Assembly (NCBI GenBank): GCA_002878065.1
Contig: PNIN01000027.1
Coordinates: forward strand, 1 to 52,767
Source of the DNA: Calditerrivibrio nitroreducens
GTDB lineage: Bacteria; Chrysiogenota; Deferribacteres; Deferribacterales; Calditerrivibrionaceae
Direction: 5' to 3'
DNA length: 52,767 nucleotides
In this document: one piece after another, positions 25,315 to 33,630 of the stretch
How the letters are laid out: the number at the start of each line of letters is the position of its first letter
Numbering within the stretch: the stretch's first letter is position 1
Position numbers and translations under genes: made by a program
Notes under the pieces: model-generated
Databases searched by the model: none
What the model saw: only the letters and a program-made list of their open reading frames with translations
What the model was told of the DNA's origin: nothing

Positions 25315-27510
25315 TTACATAAAAGATATTTTTTTCTTTTTCTTCGGTTCAACTGGTAAAGAATCATCGCCTTTATCCCGTTTAGCTTCAAAATCCGTAT
25401 CTGCCATTTTATCCTTCACATCTCTGAAATTTTGATCGATACTATAAAGCTTTGCATAATGGCTCTTAGCAGCAGCATAGTCCCCCATCAATTCGTAAAT
25501 AGATCCAAGCTCATATAAAGAATTTTTAAAGACATCGTTATTTTTACCAAAATCAAGAATTATAAGCTTTACAATGTCAATAGCCTCATTAAATTTTTTG
25601 AGTCTCTTGTAACACTCAACCATCAAAATTAAACTTTTATATCTAAAATCACCATATGCCGATTTCTTTAATTCATCTATAGCCTCTTCAAGTAAGTCCA
25701 TCTCCATATAAGCTTGAGCAAGGTCATAATGCATTTCATAGTCATCTGGACTTACATTCTTTGCTATACTATCTTTTATAGCTTTTATTACCTTTTTAGT
25801 CTCATTATCAAAGCTTATTATATCAGGTCTCGGGCTATCCTTCAATTCTGACTCATCGAATGAGGATACAGAGTATATTTTGACGGCAAGATCTTTTAAT
25901 TCATCATTTTCTGGATCTAGCAGAATAAGCTCTTCCAGCTTTATTTTTGCATACTCATATCTCCCCTTTTGCACACACTCTTTGATCTCCTTGATCTGCT
26001 GACTAAAATCAACTTTTATGACATCATCCTCAGGTTCTTTATGATGAGTATCACCAAAAAAATCTAATGAAAGATCCTCAAAGCTTTCATCTGAGATTCT
26101 AGAATCGACATTTCCCTTGTCTACAGTCAAGCTGTCGGTATGCTCGGTAAGATCGATTTCAAACATATCAACAACATCAAGCTTAGAAGCTGCCACCTTC
26201 TCATCTTTATCAAAAGAGATATCCCCTTCACCTTTTTTATCCTCAAACTCTGATAAATCCAGCTCAATATCAAAATCATCTTTTTCTGAAATGCTCTTAT
26301 GTTCCACTTTGATCTCATTTTCCTCAATGGGAGTGTCAAGAGAAAAATCGCTTTTGTAAGAATTATGCTCCAGAAGGTCAAAAACAGGTTTATCATCTTT
26401 CTTTGAAAGATCATTTTCAAGCAGATCAAGATTAAGTACTGAAGACTGCTTAACATCTACCATATCTGCAAATTTACCTGCAGCACTTACAATTTTACAT
26501 TTTAGTTCATCATGATCTGTAAGCTTGGCAAGCAACAATAGGTTGTCATAAAATCTATACACAGGCAATTGATCTAAATATTTATTAAATATTTCAGCAT
26601 ATTTCCTATCTATATTCTTATCCCTGATATCTTTTATCTTATCAAACATTATTGATATTTTATCGACATTCTCCTTTATAAAAAAGGGTAACAAAAATTC
26701 AAAAAGAGAGCTATCTGTATATTTCACAAACAATTCATTATAAAATTCCCTGTTTTCAGCATAAGGCAGGATAGCTGTTAACTCTTTGAATAGTTCTTCA
26801 TCAAATTCATTTAGAAGATAGTTTTCAGATTCTTTGATAAATATAGATATTTTATCAGGATTGTTTTTGAAATAACTTACAGTGTATTTTATCGTCTTAC
26901 CAAAAATGCATCTATTCGAGATTCCAAGCTCCACAAGCCTTTCCAATAATTTAACATCATTATTATGTCTGGCAAGCTCAATAGATACCTGCAAATATTT
27001 ACATATATCTTTATCCCTTTTATAAAAAATAAGCTTATCTATTACATACTTAATAAAGCCATAGTTGTATCTATCAATAGAAAAAATTTCTTGAAGTATA
27101 CTGAAAAATTTATCCATCTCTCCAATTTTTTCATATGAAGCGGCAAGCTCTTTTAATATACCTATCTGGTCTGCAGTTAATCCCTTTGTTGCAAATATCT
27201 TTGCAAGATACTTGTAGAAATCATAGTAATCCGGATAATATTTGATCCCTTTTCTTAAAACAGCGGCAGCTTTTTCGTAAAACTTATCATCCTCTAACTT
27301 TTTGACAACATCCAAAATCATACTAATAGCTTTATTCTTATCACCTGAGGTATAATACATCTCAATTAAAAGTATCTTCGAATCAAAATCTTCAGGATTT
27401 TTCCTAGTGTAATCTTCACATAGAGATATCGCCTTTTTTATCTGACCTTTGATAAAAAGCTCTTTGATATCTTTTAATGAACTTTCCTTCTTCCCGAAAA
27501 ATCCTATCAT
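25315..27510 (-). CDS. TPR-repeat protein with acidic disordered middle
   Basis: The protein has 731 residues. Residues about 1-350 and 500-700 are helical TPR-type repeats (for example the N-terminal IKELFIKGQIKKAISLCEDY and the C-terminal YDLAQAYMEMDLLEEAIDEL). Residues about 365-490 are acidic and probably disordered, with recurrent LD/FD motifs (LDLLEND, FDLLEHN, IELDLSEFED, FEIDLTEH, LSLDFFGD) that resemble docking motifs. The tail is basic (KKKKKISFM). There is no signal peptide, so it is cytoplasmic. Wedged between queE and the ExeA-like ATPase with 4- and 3-base junctions, it probably works with that ATPase. I do not recognise a named family. Confidence 0.75.
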   Translation of the reverse strand: MIGFFGKKESSLKDIKELFIKGQIKKAISLCEDYTRKNPEDFDSKILLIEMYYTSGDKNKAISMILDVVKKLEDDKFYEKAAAVLRKGIKYYPDYYDFYKYLAKIFATKGLTADQIGILKELAASYEKIGEMDKFFSILQEIFSIDRYNYGFIKYVIDKLIFYKRDKDICKYLQVSIELARHNNDVKLLERLVELGISNRCIFGKTIKYTVSYFKNNPDKISIFIKESENYLLNEFDEELFKELTAILPYAENREFYNELFVKYTDSSLFEFLLPFFIKENVDKISIMFDKIKDIRDKNIDRKYAEIFNKYLDQLPVYRFYDNLLLLAKLTDHDELKCKIVSAAGKFADMVDVKQSSVLNLDLLENDLSKKDDKPVFDLLEHNSYKSDFSLDTPIEENEIKVEHKSISEKDDFDIELDLSEFEDKKGEGDISFDKDEKVAASKLDVVDMFEIDLTEHTDSLTVDKGNVDSRISDESFEDLSLDFFGDTHHKEPEDDVIKVDFSQQIKEIKECVQKGRYEYAKIKLEELILLDPENDELKDLAVKIYSVSSFDESELKDSPRPDIISFDNETKKVIKAIKDSIAKNVSPDDYEMHYDLAQAYMEMDLLEEAIDELKKSAYGDFRYKSLILMVECYKRLKKFNEAIDIVKLIILDFGKNNDVFKNSLYELGSIYELMGDYAAAKSHYAKLYSIDQNFRDVKDKMADTDFEAKRDKGDDSLPVEPKKKKKISFM

Positions 27511-28220
27511 TTTATCTCCAATAATTTATGAAGCTGTGGGACATAAAAAACATCAACACCGTTAGAGTAAAAATAATTCATTATAATTTTATTTGTTTTA
27601 ATACAGTTATCAAAAAAATGCAAGTAAAATTCTGTTTTACCAAGCAGAGCTAACCCATCCAATATCTTCCTGCCAACCACAAAATCGAAACTATCTTTTA
27701 ATACTATTTTAACATAAATTTTATCCTTTATCTCATCTTTAATCTTTCCAATTTCATCAAGAGAAAATTCCACCCCAAAACTCTCACCTAACTTGAAATC
27801 AAGACTTATAATATCCACCATATCCCCCACCTCATTAAGCCTATCTATAAAAAAACCTGACGTCTCCAGAAATATTCTATATCCATACCCCTTTAAATAA
27901 AAAATTAATTCCTTTAAAAAATCTTTTTGTAAAAGTGGCTCACCGCCGGTGATCGATATGGAATGTATTGAGTTTGGCTTGATATGATCGTAAATAATAT
28001 AAGAAAGTTTTTCAGCTGTTATTGGGTTTGACAAAACGGATATACCATCTAAATCAAAGCTATCTGAAAAGCTATAATCTGTATCACACCCTTTGCAACC
28101 AATGCTACATCCAGACAATCTCACAAAAAGCTGCAGTGCCCCCACATATTTCCCCTCCCCTTGAATGGAGGTAAAGACCTCTTTGATAAATCCTTCACTC
28201 GAAGTATTCTGCAACGGCAT
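27507..28220 (-). CDS. queE: 7-carboxy-7-deazaguanine synthase QueE (radical SAM)
   Basis: The 237-residue radical SAM enzyme has a CxxxCxxC cluster (SGCSIGCKGCDTDYSF), preceded by FTSIQGEGKYVG, which is diagnostic of QueE, and followed by SITGGEPLLQ. It converts 6-carboxytetrahydropterin to CDG in preQ0/queuosine synthesis, the step after QueD encoded just upstream. ATG 28220 is preferred over a TTG at 28262 that lies deeper in queD. QueC and QueF are not in the window. Confidence 0.9.
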   Translation of the reverse strand: MPLQNTSSEGFIKEVFTSIQGEGKYVGALQLFVRLSGCSIGCKGCDTDYSFSDSFDLDGISVLSNPITAEKLSYIIYDHIKPNSIHSISITGGEPLLQKDFLKELIFYLKGYGYRIFLETSGFFIDRLNEVGDMVDIISLDFKLGESFGVEFSLDEIGKIKDEIKDKIYVKIVLKDSFDFVVGRKILDGLALLGKTEFYLHFFDNCIKTNKIIMNYFYSNGVDVFYVPQLHKLLEIK

Positions 28221-28554
28221 TATGACTTTCCCATACAGCCACTTTATAGACAAAAGTTCCAAAATCCTCTTTTAATCTCAAAAATATATATTTAGCCATA
28301 TTTTCACTTGTGGGATTGACATCTTTAAAATAGGGATGTTCATTCAGATAGGTGTGATCAAGTTCATCAATTATCTTTTTCAAACTTTTTTTGAGGACTT
28401 TAAAATCCACAAGCATACCAATATTATCCAACCTATCTCCCATCAATTCCACTTCAACCTTCCAGTTGTGTCCGTGAAGCCTTTCACAGTTACCTTCATA
28501 CCCTCTTAAATTATGAGCAGAGGAGAAGTGATCAATTACTCTAACCTTAAACAT
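28195..28554 (-). CDS. queD: 6-carboxy-5,6,7,8-tetrahydropterin synthase QueD
   Basis: The 119-residue protein has the pterin synthase zinc ligands H14, H27 and H29 (SSAHNLRG, RLHGHNW) and the active-site Cys23. A DHTYLNEHP segment and a C-terminal WESHNAVAEY Glu/His region are also present. It makes 6-carboxytetrahydropterin from dihydroneopterin triphosphate for queuosine. It overlaps rluB by 19 bases and queE by 26, so the pair is translationally linked. Confidence 0.93.
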   Translation of the reverse strand: MFKVRVIDHFSSAHNLRGYEGNCERLHGHNWKVEVELMGDRLDNIGMLVDFKVLKKSLKKIIDELDHTYLNEHPYFKDVNPTSENMAKYIFLRLKEDFGTFVYKVAVWESHNAVAEYFE

Positions 28555-29237
28555 TCTTTTAACCCCTTTATCTCATCTTTTGTAAGAAATTTAAAATCCC
28601 CCGGCTTTAATTCACCTAAGGTAATATTTGCTATCCTTATGCGCACAAGTCTTTCCACCTCTATATTAAAATGTTTAAACATATTTCTGATCTGTCTTTT
28701 TTTACCCTCTGTTATGATTACTCGATACTTATTTCTCCCTATCTTTTCCACACTACATTTCTTAAATCTATGCCCATCTATTTCAAGCCCATTTTCCATC
28801 GCCAGCTTTTCTTCATCCCCCAAGGGCCTTTTGGTGTATACGATATACTCCTTTTCCACATCATATTTCGGGGTTTGCATTCTATGGATGATTCTACCAT
28901 CATTTGAAAAAAATATTAACCCCTCGCTGTCATTATCAAGCCTCCCTGAATATGCCAACTTAGTCTTTTTAAAAAATTCAAAATCATTAAGATTCTTCCT
29001 ACCATATGGATCACCGTATGACGTTAAAAAACCCCTTGGTTTATAAAATTTCACATATAGAAAATCACTTCTATCGATAACTTTCCCTAAAACAGATACA
29101 TTATCATCATCTTTCACATCATATCCAGGCACAAGAACCGGCTTACCATTCACAGTCACATGTCCGTTAAAAATCAACTCATCTGCTTCCCGCCTCGAGT
29201 AATTACTGTTAAACGCTATAAATCTATTTAGCCTCAT
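28536..29237 (-). CDS. RluB/RsuA-family rRNA pseudouridine synthase
   Basis: The 233-residue protein has an N-terminal S4 RNA-binding domain (MRLNRFIAFNSNYSRREADELI) and the catalytic motif GRLDNDSEGLIFFSNDG with the nucleophilic Asp. It isomerises a uridine in rRNA, 23S for RluB or 16S for RsuA; the sequence alone does not settle which. The ATG at 29237 follows AAGGGG at good spacing; a GTG at 29243 overlaps that site. It lies downstream of scpB, a common bacterial neighbourhood. Confidence 0.87.
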   Translation of the reverse strand: MRLNRFIAFNSNYSRREADELIFNGHVTVNGKPVLVPGYDVKDDDNVSVLGKVIDRSDFLYVKFYKPRGFLTSYGDPYGRKNLNDFEFFKKTKLAYSGRLDNDSEGLIFFSNDGRIIHRMQTPKYDVEKEYIVYTKRPLGDEEKLAMENGLEIDGHRFKKCSVEKIGRNKYRVIITEGKKRQIRNMFKHFNIEVERLVRIRIANITLGELKPGDFKFLTKDEIKGLKECLRLE

Positions 29238-29288
29238 TTTCACCCCTTCTACAATGTAAGCCTAATTATAACATCCACATACCTGGCA

Positions 29289-29801
29289 CTAATTTTTCAA
29301 CTCCTGCCACTCTCTTAATGTAGGCAAATCCGCAAGATCTACAATACCAAAATACTCCAGAAAGTAATTTGTGGTAACGTACATCAGAGGTTTCCCCGGC
29401 ACATCCTTTCTTCCAGCCACACGAATAAGGTTCCTATCTAGAAGAGCTTTGACAGCGGAAGATGAGTTTACGCCCCGCACTTCATCTATTTCCATCCGGG
29501 TAATGGGCTGTTTGTATGCGATAACGGCAAGGGTTTCCAGCATAGCTTTACTCAATGTTTCAGACCTATCTCCAAAAAATTTCACAAGCTCTTCATACAT
29601 TTCATCATCGCTTACCATCTGAAAACCTTCCCCAACCCTGCGTATCTTGATACCAAGATTCAATTCGTTAAACTGCTCCATATAGGTAATAAGCCTATTT
29701 TCAAGATTAATGGGATCCATTGTCTTTATGTAAAAAGACAAACCTATTACATTACCTGAAAGAAACAATGATGAGTAGAAAAACTGTTTCTCCTTATCCA
29801 T
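29289..29801 (-). CDS. scpB: Segregation and condensation protein ScpB
   Basis: The 170-residue protein has two winged-helix parts. The second contains ETLAVIAYKQPITRMEIDEVRGVNSS, the family signature, followed by GRKDVPGKPLMYVTTNYFLEYFG. ScpB binds ScpA and SMC to form the bacterial condensin. It overlaps scpA by 8 bases. Slightly shorter than typical ScpB, with a variable N terminus. Confidence 0.92.
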   Translation of the reverse strand: MDKEKQFFYSSLFLSGNVIGLSFYIKTMDPINLENRLITYMEQFNELNLGIKIRRVGEGFQMVSDDEMYEELVKFFGDRSETLSKAMLETLAVIAYKQPITRMEIDEVRGVNSSSAVKALLDRNLIRVAGRKDVPGKPLMYVTTNYFLEYFGIVDLADLPTLREWQELKN

Positions 29802-30495
29802 TATACCTCACCAAAAAATTTTCAAAATTATCACTTTGGAATATATCCACTATTTTCTGTTTTACAAGCTCGAGGACAGCAAGAAAGTATACCACCATTT
29901 CTCTTCTGGAATTACACATATTTAGCAATCTATCCCAGAACACCTCTTTTTCATCCTTGAAAAATTCTCTTAGATTTTCCACAGTTTCTTCCAGATCGAT
30001 GGTATCCTTCTTTATGGTTACAATCTTTTCTTTTTCCCTATCGATTAGCTTATAGAAGCTTGAAGCAAGCTTATAGAGATCCCCTTTTAACCCTTCTATG
30101 GGTAGATGTATCTCGCTATTTCTCACGATATATCTCTGGCTGAAAAACTCTTTCTCTTTTAGATAATTTGCCACATCTTTGTAAAAGGAATATTCAATAA
30201 GTCTCTGAGTAAACAGAAACTTCTCCTCTTCCGGATCCACACCCTCGTCCAGAGCAACCTGATGGGGTAAAAGCATCTTTGATTTCAAATATATCAGATA
30301 TGATGCCATCTGGATGAAATCCGCCGCCGCTTCCATATCCACTTCATCTATCCCCTTTATAGATTCGATAAATTGATCTGCTATTAATGAAATGGGGATA
30401 TCGTACAGATCGAGTTCATTTTTATAAATAAGATGAAGCAAAAGATCTAAAGGTCCTTCAAAATTGGAAAGCTTGATATCAAGAAGGTCTTTCAT
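29794..30495 (-). CDS. scpA: Segregation and condensation protein ScpA (kleisin)
   Basis: The 233-residue kleisin starts with IKLSNFEGPLDLLLHLIYKNELDLYDIPI, the ScpA signature. It continues with AADFIQMASYLIYLKSKMLLP and ends in a winged-helix-like region (VVYFLAVLELVKQKIV). It bridges SMC heads in chromosome condensation. The ATG at 30495 is 2 bases from the trpS stop and lacks a clear ribosome site, so translation may depend on trpS. Confidence 0.92.
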   Translation of the reverse strand: MKDLLDIKLSNFEGPLDLLLHLIYKNELDLYDIPISLIADQFIESIKGIDEVDMEAAADFIQMASYLIYLKSKMLLPHQVALDEGVDPEEEKFLFTQRLIEYSFYKDVANYLKEKEFFSQRYIVRNSEIHLPIEGLKGDLYKLASSFYKLIDREKEKIVTIKKDTIDLEETVENLREFFKDEKEVFWDRLLNMCNSRREMVVYFLAVLELVKQKIVDIFQSDNFENFLVRYNG

Positions 30496-30496
30496 G

Positions 30497-31477
30497 TTAG
30501 ATTTTCAACACTTCCCTCACCTTTTCCATCATTTTAGATGCAACTATACAAGCCTTTTCCTGAGTGTTTTTAAGATATTGATCAATATCGTCTATCTCTT
30601 TTTCGAGTTGTTTTCTTTTTAACTGTATAGGCTCTAAAAACTCTATTATATGCTTTATAAGTATCCGTTTACAGTCGATACAACCGATCCTAGCACCTTT
30701 ACAACCGTCCACAATCTCATCCCTTTCGGATTCTAAAGAAAACACTTTATGGTAATCAAAAACTGGGCATACAGAAGGATCACCCGGATCAGATCTTCTT
30801 TTTCTATTTGTATCTGTAACCATCTTTAAAATATTAGATTCCACTGTTTTTAAATCATCGGTAAGCATTATGGCATTACCATAAGATTTGCTCATTTTCC
30901 TACCGTCCAGACCCAGAAGCTTTGGCACATCCGTCAGAAGCCCTTCCGGCTCCACAAATATATTACATCCGTAAAGATGATGAAATCTCCGGACAATCTC
31001 ACGGCTAATCTCGATATGAGGCAGTTGATCCACCCCCACAGGCACATATTTTGCGCTGTACATTATGATATCTGCGGTTTGTAACACTGGATACCCCAAA
31101 AAACCCAAACATGATAGATCCCTATCGGTAATTTCCGACTTAAGCTCTTTATATGTGGGGCATCGTTCCAGCCAACCCACCGGAGTAATCATACTTAGAA
31201 GTAAAAAAAGCTCCGCATGGTATATATTTTTTGACTGTATAAAAAGAGTTGATCGATTTATGTCTATCCCCACAGATAGCCAATCCAGCAACATCTCCCT
31301 TCTAAGCTCTTTTATATTTTCGGGATTTTCAAAGTTTGTGGTAAGTGCATGCCAATCAGCAATGAAATAATAGCAATCGTAGCTATCCTGAAGCTTAACC
31401 CAATTTTTCAATGCTCCAAAATAGTGTCCTATATGCAATCGACCTGTTGGGCGCATTCCGCTTAAAACCTTTTCCAT
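30497..31477 (-). CDS. trpS: Tryptophanyl-tRNA synthetase
   Basis: The 326-residue class I synthetase has SGMRPTGRLHIGHYFGALKNW (HIGH motif) and GRKMSKSYGNAI (KMSKS motif). It also has PVGVDQLPHIEISREI, the ATP/tryptophan site region. Length fits bacterial TrpS. It charges tRNA-Trp. ATG 31477 is favoured over 31483 by the conserved start EKVLSGMRPTG. It follows the M50 protease by 7 bases. Confidence 0.95.
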   Translation of the reverse strand: MEKVLSGMRPTGRLHIGHYFGALKNWVKLQDSYDCYYFIADWHALTTNFENPENIKELRREMLLDWLSVGIDINRSTLFIQSKNIYHAELFLLLSMITPVGWLERCPTYKELKSEITDRDLSCLGFLGYPVLQTADIIMYSAKYVPVGVDQLPHIEISREIVRRFHHLYGCNIFVEPEGLLTDVPKLLGLDGRKMSKSYGNAIMLTDDLKTVESNILKMVTDTNRKRRSDPGDPSVCPVFDYHKVFSLESERDEIVDGCKGARIGCIDCKRILIKHIIEFLEPIQLKRKQLEKEIDDIDQYLKNTQEKACIVASKMMEKVREVLKI

Positions 31478-31484
31478 ATACACC

Positions 31485-32114
31485 TCATAACAATATCTTC
31501 ATAAAAAAGTCTATTACTGGATATATAACATACCTTACAGCACCAGTCACAACAAGGATCAAAATTATAATAAAACCATACCTCTCCGTCTGGGCAAAAC
31601 TGTATGCCATTCTGTATGGCAAAAATGACTGCAATATCCTGCCACCATCAAGGGGAAGGATAGGGATCATATTAAAAATCCCCAACACTATATTAATTTG
31701 AACGGAATAAAAAAGCATGTAGCTAATTGGCTCTAAAATAAATCTGTTATATTCAATAAGATGAAAATTTACAAAAACCTTTAACAGAATAGCTGAAGCT
31801 ATAGCAAGTGCAAAGTTTGAAAAAGGGCCAGCAAAAGCAACTATTGCGGGGCCATATTTTCTATTTTTCAATTTTGAAAAATCCACAGGAATAGGTTTAG
31901 CCCATCCAAAAAGCTGAGTGATCAACAAGAAAAGCAATCCAAATATATCGATATGAGCAAAAGGGTTTAATGTAAGTCTTCCCATATCCTTAGCTGTCCT
32001 ATCCCCCAGGAAATAAGCAGCATACCCATGAGATACCTCATGTACCGTAACAGCAAGGAAAAATGGCACTAAAGTTACTGAAATCTGCTTTAAAATCACA
32101 TTTATATCAAACAT
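31485..32114 (-). CDS. Site-2-protease family membrane metalloprotease (M50)
   Basis: The 209-residue membrane protein has HEVSH (H25-E26-x-x-H29) inside a TM helix and a second motif NMIPILPLDGGRIL with the third zinc ligand Asp. It is a short rhomboid-sized S2P of the compact type often found next to scpAB and trpS; substrates are unknown. ATG 32114 is chosen although no ribosome site precedes it. An in-frame TTG at 32150 is the TTGACA of an apparent promoter whose predicted start site falls at or next to this ATG, suggesting a leaderless mRNA. Confidence 0.87.
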   Translation of the reverse strand: MFDINVILKQISVTLVPFFLAVTVHEVSHGYAAYFLGDRTAKDMGRLTLNPFAHIDIFGLLFLLITQLFGWAKPIPVDFSKLKNRKYGPAIVAFAGPFSNFALAIASAILLKVFVNFHLIEYNRFILEPISYMLFYSVQINIVLGIFNMIPILPLDGGRILQSFLPYRMAYSFAQTERYGFIIILILVVTGAVRYVIYPVIDFFMKILL

Positions 32115-32121
32115 AAGAAGG

Positions 32122-32150
32122 AAAATAACAAATATATAAAAATATGTCAA
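32122..32150 (-). promoter_or_regulatory. Promoter of the M50-trpS-scpAB operon, apparently leaderless
   Basis: On the minus strand a perfect TTGACA (32150-32145), a 17-base spacer and TATTTT (32127-32122) end 7 bases before the ATG at 32114. The expected transcription start is therefore the A of the start codon, and no Shine-Dalgarno sequence is present. Confidence 0.55.
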
Positions 32151-32203
32151 ACGTTAAATGAACAGCCTTATAATTAATCTTATACCCCTTCCATAAATCA
32201 TTT

Positions 32204-32255
32204 TTTACAATTTTATTACAAAAACATAAAACTTGTGTTACAATTAAATTATATC
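32204..32255 (+). promoter_or_regulatory. Pho-box-like 11-base repeats and -10 before phoU
   Basis: TTACA occurs at 32205, 32216 and 32238, with a degenerate TAAAA at 32227, giving exact 11-base phasing. This is the hallmark of PhoB/PhoP boxes (TTNACA repeats). A -10-like TATATC lies at 32250-32255 with no good -35, as in activator-dependent Pho promoters. It would make phoU-phoB-phoR autoregulated by PhoB. The repeat is seen; the binding is inferred. Confidence 0.55.
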
Positions 32256-32285
32256 TACCTTAAAAAATGAAGATAGAGGTAATTT

Positions 32286-32966
32286 ATGAAGCCTTTGGAT
32301 ACCTTGATAAATGAGATAAAAGTATTGCTTGCAGAAATGACAGACAAAGTGACATGCATGATTTCTGATGTTATTGAATCTCTTGTGGAAAGAGAAAACG
32401 AAATAGCCGAAAATGTCATCGGAATGGATGAAGAGGTTGATCAACTGGACAACAGAATAGAGGAATTATGCTTCAACGCCCTTGCCCTTTACGAACCAAA
32501 AGCAATTGATTTAAGATTTATTGTCACCACTTTAAGAATTATAGTTGATCTGGAAAGAATCGGTGATTACTGTGTAGATATAGCAGAAGAGGTGATAAAA
32601 CTAAATCAGATACCTCCCATTAAGCCTTACATAGATCTACCAAAGATGGCAAACTATTCATCTGTGATGGTAAAGGAAGCAATTAACGGTTTTTTTGCAA
32701 AAGATCATAAAGTAGCTCTGAAAGTAATAAAAGATGATGATTTTATAGATAATTTAAATAATCAAATTTTAAGGGAACTTTTAACATATATAGTGGAAGA
32801 TTTTAGAAAAACAAAAGGATGTCTATCGTTGATTTTCATCTCAAAAAATCTTGAAAGGATAGCCGACCACGCCACAAATATTGCAGAGATGGTTTATTTT
32901 ATTTCAAAAGGGGAAAATATAAGACATAAGAACTATAATGAAATAGGTGAAAACGGCAATGAATAA
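32286..32966 (+). CDS. phoU: Phosphate transport regulator PhoU
   Basis: The 226-residue, all-helical protein carries two PhoU repeats, each with the acidic metal-binding motif E/DxxxD (AENVIGMDEEVDQLDN; LKVIKDDDFIDNLNN) and the conserved RFIVTTLRIIVDLERIGDYCVDIAEE. It restrains PhoR signalling when phosphate is plentiful, together with PstSCAB. AGAGGTAATT precedes the ATG. It overlaps phoB by 8 bases and heads the phoU-phoB-phoR operon rather than lying after pstB as in enterobacteria. Confidence 0.93.
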   Translation: MKPLDTLINEIKVLLAEMTDKVTCMISDVIESLVERENEIAENVIGMDEEVDQLDNRIEELCFNALALYEPKAIDLRFIVTTLRIIVDLERIGDYCVDIAEEVIKLNQIPPIKPYIDLPKMANYSSVMVKEAINGFFAKDHKVALKVIKDDDFIDNLNNQILRELLTYIVEDFRKTKGCLSLIFISKNLERIADHATNIAEMVYFISKGENIRHKNYNEIGENGNE

Positions 32967-33627
32967 GATTCTGATAGTGGAGGATGAGGATGCTTTAAGA
33001 GAGCTTATCGCTTTTAATCTGACAAAAGCAGGCTACGACGTCATAGAATCGGAAAATGCCAATGATGCGTTGATCTTCATAGAGGAGATCACTCCGGATC
33101 TCATAATACTTGACATAATGATGCCTGGACTTAAAGGCACACAACTTTTACAATTATTGAAAAGATCCCCAAAATTTTCCCATATCCCTGTGATAATAAT
33201 ATCCGCCAGAAGTAGCGAATCAGACATAGTGGAGGGGCTTGAGCTTGGTGCAGATGATTACATTACAAAGCCGTTCAGCATGAAAGTGTTGGTCGCAAAA
33301 ATCAAGATACTACTAAGAAAAAAACAGGAAAAAACAGAGAATATCATAGAATACAAAGGGATAATCGTGGATTTAGAAAAATACAAAGTATTCCTGAACA
33401 ATAAAGAGATAACGCTCACCTACAAAGAATTTGAATTACTTGTTTTCTTCTTAAAGCATCCTAAGAAAGTTTTTTCAAGATCACAGCTTTTAAGCAACAT
33501 ATGGGGTTACGATGCAGATATTTTCACCAGAACCGTAGACTCACATGTATCCTCCTTGAGAAAAAAACTTGAAGACAAAGGTAACCTCATAAAATCCTTA
33601 CCTAAAGTTGGATATGTACTGGATTAA
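32959..33627 (+). CDS. phoB: Phosphate regulon response regulator PhoB
   Basis: The 222-residue OmpR-class regulator has a receiver with D52 (LIILDIMMPGLKG) and K in ITKPFSM, followed by a winged-helix DNA-binding domain (LTYKEFELLVFFLKHPKKVFSRSQLL, TVDSHVSSLRKKL). It is the expected activator of Pho-box promoters. ATG 32959 matches the family start; 32947 is an in-frame alternative. It overlaps phoU and is 3 bases from phoR. Confidence 0.92.
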   Translation: MNKILIVEDEDALRELIAFNLTKAGYDVIESENANDALIFIEEITPDLIILDIMMPGLKGTQLLQLLKRSPKFSHIPVIIISARSSESDIVEGLELGADDYITKPFSMKVLVAKIKILLRKKQEKTENIIEYKGIIVDLEKYKVFLNNKEITLTYKEFELLVFFLKHPKKVFSRSQLLSNIWGYDADIFTRTVDSHVSSLRKKLEDKGNLIKSLPKVGYVLD

Positions 33628-33630
33628 GCT

